From: Anastatus disparis | Taxonomy: Eukaryota > Arthropoda > Insecta > Hymenoptera > Eupelmidae | Assembly (NCBI GenBank): GCA_017163975.1 | Contig: JAFFSR010000136.1 | Coordinates: 7,685,501-7,749,500, forward strand | Direction: 5' to 3' | Length of the DNA: 64,000 nt | Shown: one piece after another, positions 54,319-64,000 of the stretch | Layout: each line of letters begins with the position of its first letter | Position numbering within the stretch: the first letter of the stretch is position 1 | Notes under the pieces: generated by a model | The model's database searches: none | What the model was told of the DNA's origin: nothing | The model's input: the letters and a program-made list of their open reading frames with translations, nothing else | Translations under genes and position numbers: made by a program

Positions 54319-55074
54319 GTAATGTAGCGTTATTTAACTTGGTTACCAAACCTTTCCTTCTATTTTTTTTTTCTTTTTTAATACACAAGCTAAAGAAGAA
54401 GAAGAAGCAAAAAAAGGGGAGAACAGTGTTCGCTGTCCCGTGAAAAAAAGAACGCGAGAAGGGCGTCGACACGCATAAAATAGCACAAGCACATTTTCTA
54501 TTTTGCCTTCTTTTTAAGTTTCGTTTTGCCTTCTTTTTCTTTTGCTTTGCGCGAACGACATAATGCAGTCCAGTGCGTACAAATTTCGTGAAGAACTTTT
54601 AAGGTCTAGGGGAATTTTCAACGCGTATAACCTTTCCTTTTCATTGTCCTCTTTTGTGGAGGTAAAGCTTTTCTGTTTATCAACTAGCCAACATTGGAAG
54701 AGTTCTTTTTTCCCCTTTTTTGGGCGACCAAGAGCTTTAGGAGGCTATTGAATGTTGCTTAAGGAATTTTGAAAATTTATGCTTTTGAATTTTTATCATA
54801 AAAGTGTTATAGTTGCGTGTAAATCAAAATTCGTGAATTATCAATTTATGAATTGAATCAATTTTGAATTAAAATCAATTTAATCATTAGAATTTATTGA
54901 CTTCAAAATGATTTGGTGATTTAAGGATGTAGCCATACGTAAGAAAAATTTGCACTCGATTTATTAATTAAATTCTTACGAACTGGTATAGCTTCCAAAG
55001 AATTTTGTCGGAAATTTTCTTGATTTTCCAATATAAGTAAATTTCATGTATATTTTGCGTGTATGCGGGGGCAG

Positions 55075-55179
55075 AGGAAAAGCTCCCCTCTAGAGAAATG
55101 AATGTCGACTTAGCAGGCGAACACGTGCCAAGAGGCAATATCTCGGCGAATACGTTAAGGAAGCGTCGCATAAATCGGG
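55075..55179 (+). other. Candidate exon inside the longest open frame of the window
   Basis: The 131-codon open frame at 55059-55454 is the longest in the window. Within it, GGGGGCAG ends at 55074. A phase-1 segment of 105 nt then runs to a GTCAGT donor at 55180, or 129 nt to GTAAAG at 55204. Both keep the phase 1-1 pattern of the confirmed exons. The peptide includes E-K-L-P-S-R-E-M-N-V-D-L-A-G-E-H-V-P. Against it, the acceptor lacks a pyrimidine tract, both donors are off consensus, and the patch is simply less AT-rich, which favours chance open frames; the minus strand is also open here. Confidence 0.2.
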
Positions 55180-58100
55180 GTCAGTACAGCGTGAAAATAG
55201 AATGTAAAGCGTTTCTACCCCCTCGGGCCTCTCTTTCTCTCTCGCTCTTTGAAAAATACGTGCTACGTACCAAATATCTTTCATACTTTTTTTCTTTCTC
55301 ACTCTTACGAGAAAAAAAAGAGAGAGAAAGACCAGAGGGGATTCAGTTTGACGTGTATGACGTGCCGAGCCACGTGACTCGACTGCTCGAAAGTCAACAA
55401 TCACTGCGCGCTAGCTCCTTCTGCTGCTGGCCTTATACGCCGGACGAATCTTAAATATGGGATATTCAAATAATCTCGATCGTTCATGTCGTTCGGCTGC
55501 GTATGGTTATGAGGAGGAAAAGTAAGAGAAAAAAAAAGCCCTTACCCCGATACTGGAAAAAGTGTATGACGTAGTTCGTGAAATAACATATTTTTGCCTA
55601 CGGTGTGGATTGTTTTTTTATTACGCCTGGGAGTAATGTCATAAAATTTAATATTTCATTTTATATGCAATAATTTAAATATGTTTTATTTATATGTAAT
55701 TTTTTAACGTTAATCTTTCTGAAAACTAAATTTAAATTTTGTCTTTTTTAAATATTAACGTTACATCAAAAGTCCTTTTCACCGTTGACAATTTTTTTTT
55801 TCACTAAATTAGATAAAATACTACATCAATCATTTAACATTAGTGCCGTAAAATAGGATATATGACATTTCCATAATAGCTGAAGTTTTGTCTACATCAT
55901 CACACCTTTTATTTTTCCTTAGCTACTGAAACCACCTTTTCCGTTACCAATGTAAGGAAATACAAATTTAACAACTATAAATATTTTAAACTTCACTTTG
56001 CATATTAAGCATATTCATGCCAAATCTAAAAACAAAACTCAACCGGATGCCACTATACCTTAAATAAGAAATTCTCATCTGTACCACAAGTATCGAGCAA
56101 GAAAATGGTCAATATGCAGGTCCGAGGATGTCATACATCACTGCCAAATATAAAAAAAAAAGAAAGAAAAAAGAAGTAAGAAAAGAAAAGCGAGGGAGGT
56201 AGTAGTCTAGAAGCAATTCCAAATGGACCGAATGTTCCGCTGCGGAACACTTCCTTTATTTTCTTTTTTCCTTTACCCTAAGCGCGACGCCCTTCTTTTA
56301 TATGCATAGACTCATTTCCTTACGCCTGCTACTATAACGCTATACACTACAAGGATTGCAAGCTGAGTTTTGCGTTGTACGTGAGCTTTTTACTTAAACC
56401 ATATACATAATGTGTAAGATGGAATTATACCAAAAGAAGTTTCTTGCTTTTTTTTTCTTTTACGTCACAAAATCATATTATTCCAAATTAAGGCTGGTCT
56501 AATGATGCCTAGTTTTTTCTACTTCGTTATTAATCAATAGCTCTGATATGTTATTTTCTTGATAATTCAGCATATAATTGAAAAAAAAATGTGAGCATGA
56601 TTGTTATCCAAGGTAGCTTATGTACCATATCGATTGTTCGTTATTATTTCGAAATATATAACGCTGTCAAGAGGATTATTAACCCGCCTACTTAAAAAAA
56701 ATAGAGTAATCGGTTTCTATATTTTTTTTTCACTAGTCATCGTGCGTATTTTTGTAAATATACATTACATCTGCAGCTCTACCGATCTGACTTTACAGCT
56801 ATGTCTACACAGCATCACGCTCAACAGAATGTAAACTTGAATCTTCCGAAAAGCTGGCACGCGCTCTTGAAATTGAAAAAAAAACACAACTGATACGCCA
56901 TATACACTTTAGTCGCATGCTCTTTTTTTTCATGATCAGAAAATATTACGGAACTTATATCCTTAGCGTTTATAACTGTTCATTCGAGTCAACCTTTTGC
57001 TAACTGGAAAAGCAACCCTAGTTATAGATATATTTTTTTTTTCTTTCTATCAAGCCACACGCCTGTCGTGCTAGCGCATCTGCTTCGTATAAACGTGTTA
57101 TAATACGGAAACTGTTCCAACAATTTTTCCCTGTTTCCACATATGCGAGCTTGTGGATGGGTTGTGATATTAATGATGGCAAACCTAACCATAAGTTTTT
57201 ACCTGGTTTTTTTAAATACGTATATCCGCCTACGCTTTTTCGGGAGATATGATTTAGTGGATGTTATCGCGTAGAGCCGATCTATCAAAATATCGATGAA
57301 AGCTGCATAGAGTTTAATTTGTGGTTTCAGTCTAGCTTGATGTATATTCTAGTTAGGGGTATAAATTTTGAATTTAATATCTGGGAAATTGGTTAATCAA
57401 TTTAAGAAAATTAAGTTTTTTAATTTATTAGAAAATTAAATCAGATAATATTTTGAAATATTATAATTTCATTGTACATTATTACATAATTATGTAATTG
57501 CAATCTTTATGTTACTTTTTTACATAATCATTTCCTCAGAATTTTTTTAACTATAACAAATTACTAAATTCAGCATCCACAACACAATAAAAAAAATGAA
57601 ACCCAAGCGGTTCACCTCCAGTAATCGACTTAAGCAACCGAAACGCGCGTGCCTACGGCATTTCATATAACAAAAAAAAAAAAAGAAAGATGGAGAGGCG
57701 TATGGAAACTTGAGCAAAGGGTTTGCACTTAAGCTTAAAACTCTTAAAAGATGAGACTATGTAGACACATTGCATAAACCTTTTCTTTCTCCCTTTAGAA
57801 ATACACAGGTGATCATACTACCTATACGTAACATATTATTCCACTCTTTCCTTTTTCTCTCTTTGGTATATATATACACATATATAAAGATCAAGAGAGA
57901 AAAAAAAATAAAAGCGCGTAGTATGGCACAGCCTTTACAGAATCCTTTATACAGCCACGTGTTAGGAAAGATCTTTTCTCTCTCCATTGGCACGCGACCT
58001 ATAACGGTTTACTTAAAAATCGGTCCACCACACCCCTTCCTTCAATATATACACATTGCGCACCCCTTGCCACACGCGCTCCACGTTTGATTCTCTCCCT

Positions 58101-59213
58101 TCCAATTTTTTTTTTTTTTTACTTCTTCCCCTATTTACTGCAATCTGTTGTGCGCGTATATATGTACGCATGCGGAGCCTGTAAAATTTTAAAGTAAGCT
58201 AAAAATTAAAATGGACGATGATGCCTTTTTTTTCTTTACTCTTAACGCGTTTCCTGCCAAGCTTACAACGAGATGGAGTTTGCGTTGTTGAATGATAATG
58301 CGAGTGATTTTTAAAATCAGTTTAACATAAATGTGAGTATGATTTTTTGATTGACACTATCTTTGAATCAAACGGATATTAAGTTTTCGTATAGCTTATA
58401 CTCTAGTATAGAAGTTGAAATAGAAGCAATAAGTAAGTTACTAGGAATAAAAAATGGTACAGTAAAAAGTTCGTTTAAGTAACACTCTGAGAACTTCATT
58501 GATTTATACATTGTATTAAATTTTAGTCTATTTTATTTTTATCTCCCACGACCAATCTTTTCTTCATTATGTTCTTTTTAAAAGTTAAGTTTCTTTATTC
58601 ATTACTGTCGCTATAAAATCATTGAAGCACAAAAGATTTACAACTTTACACGTATATGTAAAACAAAGATAATGCTCGTTCAACTCGTACAGAAAAAAAG
58701 GTCATATTCTCACCCAAAACATCTCATTTCCAACGAAATCTCATTCTTTCTTTTCCTTTCATAAAGAAATAACTATCAGGGAATAAAAAAGGAACGATTC
58801 ATAATAACCGAATCAAGTTATTCAAGTCTTTATCATCGAATCACAACTTAAATTTTCCCGATGACCATCTTTCGTACAATTGCTTAAAATTTCTCTGTAT
58901 ATGCAGTGGCCTTTATTGTCAAATTCTCAAAAGCACGTGTGAATTTACGAGCTCTGATTTTTCCAATCTCTCTCGGTACGCACAACTCAATTCAAAAAAC
59001 GTCCACGCGCGAGCGAACATTAACGTATATATATATAGAAACGTTTACCAACTCACAGGCAGGTCTTATAATTTCTTATGTATATGTGACCCACAGTGGA
59101 AAAGCCTGAAGAAAAGGAAGAAGCATAATCGAATGACGTAAGGCCCTAATAAAATCGTAAGTCTTAAACTCTGACAGGAAAAAACGCGGCCTCGCATTAT
59201 GTATATATACATG

Positions 59214-59230
59214 TACACACACACACACAC
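59214..59230. repeat. (AC)n microsatellite
   Basis: About eight AC units. A similar short (AC)n run joined to TATATA lies at about 59291-59312. Confidence 0.85.
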
Positions 59231-62200
59231 GTATATTCCTCCCCCATAAGAAAACCCGCTGCGGCTTTGTTGTGCATCCAGTCATTGCGTACACACACAC
59301 ACACATATATATAGGACAATTTATATAATATGTATAAGAATACTTAAACTTACCTTGGAAGAAAACGAAGGCAGATGCTACGTAAAGACGGAGAAGAAAA
59401 AAAAGTCTTGCACGCTCTAATGCGATCCCCCGGGTTTTTCTTCAACGCAGTGCATCCCATAATATATACGCGTGTGTCTCGCGATCTCTGCTAACGGCGT
59501 ATACATCTTTTTATGGAGATTCGAGCAGGCAAATAAAGAAAAAAAAAACGACGAAGAAAAAAGAAACAGTGTTTAGCTTGATTTTCCATGTGAAGAAAGA
59601 GAGCGAGTATTGTAAAACTTGGAAGGCTGTGTTTATTCAACTACTTAACGATAATGTTAGTTTTTATATTTTAATATCTTGGAGTTATAAAGAAATTTAG
59701 ACGAATCATGATATTGATGCATGAATACAAAAGAAAAATATTATTAAGTGAAAAAATTGATGTTAAACATGTTTTAAAATTACTTAAAAAAGTTATTTAG
59801 GAAAGTGGTGCGTGCATGATTGATATATTTTTTTCAGCTGTAAATTGTAAAAGTTCGTTACTTCTTTAAAAGCATCAAAATCTACAAAATTTTAGTAATT
59901 CACTTCTCACGGTTAATTTTTTTTCTAAAAAAAAAAGTTAGAAAAAAAATAATGGAAGATGCATCTTCAACCTTGAATCGCTAATATACAAAGTATCGTG
60001 TAAAAAATCATTTTAAACTGAAAGTTTTGTCATTTATTGAGTCCGAATGGATTTCGAAGAAAGAAGTGCTGCTTCTAATGTTCCACATTATTCGCCCTCG
60101 TACTTATATATTTTTGTTTTCAAAAAAACAAAAAAAAAATAAAATAAAAAAATATATACCCATAAACAGTTCGAAGAAGTTGAAATAAGCAGGCATCTTC
60201 TTCGCGCGCATCAGCCCTCCCGAAAAACCATTGGTTGCAGTCGAAACAAGAGAGAAGCTCCAAGAGACGAAGATAATGAGAAAGGAAGGGAAAAAAGAAG
60301 AAGAAGAAGTAGCGCGGGAGAGAGAATGTGTATATATCGATTTGTAGAAATTTTTGTGACTGAACCGAAAATTTCAGAATGACACGAGTTTAAAATCGCG
60401 TATATATATACTCAAAAGGCCTGGAATTAGAAAAACGCTAGAATTAACTTACCGAGAAAGACCGCAACGAAACGTTCTTCTCTTTTTTTTTCTTGAGTTC
60501 AAAAAAATGTTTAAGAAAAGTCGTAAACTAAACTAATTTGGCTGTAGTTTTTTTTCAAGTGTAATAAAATAAGACTATTGGTAATTTTTGGAGCAATGAT
60601 TGGTTCCTCTCCGTCGGCAGTAGCCGATCGTGCGACAATAATGTTCAACGCTGTTGTACTAGAATTTTTAACATTATATTTTTACGAGGCAGGCAAATAA
60701 TGTAAAAAAATATCTAAATAAAAATTGTATTTCGAGAACAAACTAATATTTTAATGATTTCTGTTTATCGTAAAAAATTTCCTTTTTCTCTTCAAAACAG
60801 CTTAAAAAAGTGATGCATGCATTTTTTTCAATATTAAATCGATCTTAATATTTGAAAAGAAAGTATCGAACTTCCAAAGTACATCTTTCATCATAACTAT
60901 TCAAAATTTTAACAGACGTAAAATTTACTTTTTTTTCACAAAAGGCTAAAATGAGCTAACGAAGCAAAGAATAAAAAAATGGAATCCAGTCGAGATAAAT
61001 AGTTGTACGAACAAAATATTATAAGCTATATCCATATATAAAAGATGGATGAGTATAGAAGCGCGAAATCAAGCCTTAGCCGTGAAAATAACGATTTCCC
61101 TTTGTAGTTTGATCCAGCGCGTTTGTTTAGTTTCAGTATACGTAAGATCGGCGCCTCTAGTTGGAGCCCCAGAGAGGAAGAGGATGTCGCGCGTGACTCA
61201 GCGATTTTTCCTTTCACTAAGAAGGTAAATCGACATTTTATGTAGATGTATTGGGCCGCAAAAGGAAAGAAAAAGAAAAAAAATATACATATACACGCCC
61301 TTCTCATCTTTTGGCTTCTCGCCTTCGAATAATACCGAAAAACACCGACGCTTTAGCTACCGGACATCGTGTATCTTTGTATATATAATAGCAAATCGAG
61401 GGAAAAGATGATGGAAATTTTTCGCGGGTACCAGAATTGTAGGCGGAGTAACGCCGGTTCTTTTTAGACTAGTTACTTTTTTTCTCATTTCTCGGATACC
61501 GACAAAGTGTTGGGCTTATACCTTATTATACTATTCTAGATGATTTGAAAAAAAAAAAATTTTTTTTTCATGTTATACCTACACCTTTGGAGCCTTATGG
61601 ATGTTTAATGATTTCTTTGGTTATTATTCATTAAGTTAGATCTTTTGTTAAAAAATATTGGAAAATTAATGTGGTTATGATGATTAGATTAAAAATTTTC
61701 TTTTCGTTGTTTCTTTTTTTACAACAAGGCTTAAAATTTATAAATAGAGAGGAGCAATAGTAGAGTTTAGATTTCTTAATGAGTTCCATTGTGTAAATGT
61801 AATGGAGCTACGCTACTTCTTTTTTTCTAAATTTGTTTTCTCATAGATGCATATTACTGCATTTGTAAAATCTAAAATTTTTTTTTGTGAGAAAATTTTT
61901 CTATGAGAATAAGTCAAAAGTATCAATCGTATCACGTTCAAAAAATTTAAATTTAAACAGGTCTCCAGCCATTCAAATCATTCACAATTTGAATGTCACT
62001 CAACCTTTTCATTACGTGACCGATGCATCAAATACATTTTCATCCTGCACCTACACTTTTTCAAATACGTGTAATTTTGATGACAAAAAGAAAATTCAGG
62101 TAGTGGATGTTCTTTGTTGAACTTAAAGAAGGTCATCTTTACAATATTACAATGCATTTCGTATAGGTTCATTATAAAATATTTAAATTTTACTAAATTT

Positions 62201-62948
62201 ATTTAATTTATATTTAACTATTTTTATATGTTGCAAATTAAATTATTTATACGCATAAAATTTATTATTATGACTCATCGAAATTCAATTACATTCTTTT
62301 TTTTAAATAAATTTATTATGAATTATTTTTTCGTTATAATAAATAACAAATATTTTTTTAACATAAAAAAATTTTTTTAGCGTGATACAAAATACTGCGT
62401 TAATCTTTCCCATGAAATATTCCATTAGAATTTTTTACAACGCGTTTAGAAAAAAATTTTCTTTTAAATATATGTATGAGAAAAATCTATATTACTTAAA
62501 AAAAAAAAACAAAAAAAATCTTGGCCTTAAATTTTACATTTGAACAGGTCCTTTCCCATCATCCGGCATGTCGATTGACACTGTCTAACTTTTTATATCA
62601 TCACCTGACCGCTAGACTGCCCCTCTCAAAAATACTTCCCCATCCTCCTTCCTATTTCTCTCTATTTATATATATACATATATATTCAGGTCTGACCTTC
62701 CCGTCAAACTGCATGCAATTTTTTTTTTTTTTCATCATGAAAGAGAACGAAAGCGGTCAGGTCTCATCTATGATTCTTATACACAAATATATGTATACGT
62801 ACAGATCTATGCAAAGAAAGGAAAAAATATATACAGGAAAGTGAGGGAGGGCGGACCAGCTGCACACGCGATGCAACATTTTTGGGGATCCCTTAGGCTA
62901 TATTCTAGTCGATTTTGTGGAGTATGAATGCGTGGGTGATGGATAGAC

Positions 62949-62968
62949 TTATATATATATATATATAT
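62949..62968. repeat. (TA)n microsatellite
   Basis: About ten TA units followed by TGTGCGCACACA, a short palindromic purine-pyrimidine alternation. Confidence 0.85.
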
Positions 62969-64000
62969 GTGCGCACACATTTAGGCTCGAGATCTTATTG
63001 TCTGGACTAACAATTTTGTTCCCTTATAAAGCGTGGGTGCATATAAAACCCCCTTGCGTAATATCTCATTTTCTCATGGGTCAAATATGTCTATATATTA
63101 TACTGCGCCGAATAATGAATACAACTTATTTCCTTCCTTTCTTTAAAATTTTACGAACATTAGCAGTTGAATATTCCTCTTATTTTTAGTTAATAGCTTT
63201 GTTTTTCTCGATGATTTTTAGAGCATGGGAAAAAAAAATCAGTACAGATATTTACGGATATTACGATGATAAGTATGTAGGCGTTTACAGGGTGTGAAAA
63301 TTTTTCTATACTATTGTTAACTTTTCAAGTGACACATTTTATTTTATTGGTTTTAATCATAGACAAATGTGCGAAAATGCAATAAAAATTTTTCGTCAGC
63401 TCGTAAATTTTAGTGAACAATTTAATTTTGTATCATGGGATTCGTATAATTTCAATGAGAAATTTTGTCAATTGAAATGCACTCTTCAGCTTTTTTCAAC
63501 AAAATACAAAATTTGTAACTAATAGTTTGAAATATTATGCAAACGATGCAAAAATATAAATAAAATAAAATATTTTACTGTGTATTTTTAAACGGAAGTT
63601 CGTAATTCCATAAAAAATGGCTCCATTACTTAACGTATAAGATTCCCTATTCTGTAGCAAAGATTTTTAGCTAACAAAAGCTTTGATCGTTTCCTCCTTG
63701 GGACGTTTTTACGTCATCGTCATCCCTTATACTTCCAAAGTCTTACCAACAACCTCAGCCAATAAAATTCTTTCTTCTCTATTTTCCGACACACAACGTA
63801 TCTCTTAGTTGTGCGTGTGATGTACCTGCGACTTTTTGGTACGTTATACACAAAGAAAGGAGAAAAAAACGGTTACCTCGTTTATACGTTTTTTTTTTCT
63901 TACGAATCAAGAGAGAACAGAGAATTGTTAAAAAAAAAAGAGAGACCGCGAAAAAGTACGTTGACTCTTATACTTTCGTACCATTATATTTTTCTTCTCC

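Larger units (their letters stand above)
46420..64000 (+). other. Downstream intron or flank to the window end
   Basis: AT-rich with many CT/GA and TA tracts. Less AT-rich patches occur around 49990-50450, 51770-52150, 54180-54460, 55050-55450, 57600-58090, 58880-59560 and 60180-60480. Two weak exon candidates are listed separately. No confident exon, polyadenylation context or second gene is visible, so the gene most likely continues past the right edge. Confidence 0.5.

Noticed and set aside
55090..55404. 104-codon minus-strand frame opposite the longest plus frame
   Set aside because: It is probably open only because the patch is less AT-rich. It has no start context, splice sites or recognisable motif.

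Overview
The window looks like animal, most likely insect, nuclear DNA. It is strongly AT-rich and full of (TA)n, (GA)n/(CT)n and (GT)n tracts. It has GT-AG exons isolated in very long introns and three dispersed tRNA-derived SINE copies. There is no bacterial or phage-style gene packing. A hymenopteran is my best guess from the texture alone, but no gene in the window proves it.

Most of the window reads as intronic and flanking sequence of one plus-strand gene that continues beyond at least one edge. Three coding segments share the same splice phase. They are an internal 255-nt exon at 3596-3850, rich in Ser/Thr/Pro; a candidate alternative first coding exon at 23682-23757, with a TATA/Inr core promoter about 400 bp upstream; and a 57-nt exon at 41854-41910. 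Both upstream segments end in phase 1 and both can be joined in frame to the 57-nt exon. This predicts a long isoform, which carries the Thr/Pro-rich block, and a short isoform starting from an internal promoter. The 57-nt exon encodes V-K-K-D-P-G-S-P, which matches the phosphorylation-dependent SUMOylation motif found in several transcription factors. The gene is therefore probably a transcriptional regulator, but I cannot name it. No DNA-binding or catalytic domain lies in the window.

Layout: 1-3595, intron or upstream sequence; 3596-3850, exon; 3851-23254, intron holding a nested repeat block at 12751-14261 and a second SINE at 18665-18855; 23254-23757, internal promoter, 5' UTR and first exon; 23758-41853, 18-kb intron; 41854-41910, exon; 41911-64000, downstream intron with a third SINE at 46231-46419 and three weak exon candidates.

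The most unusual part is 12751-14077. It has terminal inverted repeats, a 12-unit 20-bp satellite that resembles the terminal repeat itself, a near-perfect 277-bp hairpin, a GC-rich module of three iterated GGGGC-NNN-GCCC hairpins, and a further long palindrome whose arms carry the satellite core. It looks like a non-autonomous mobile element, or a nest of them, with no transposase reading frame.
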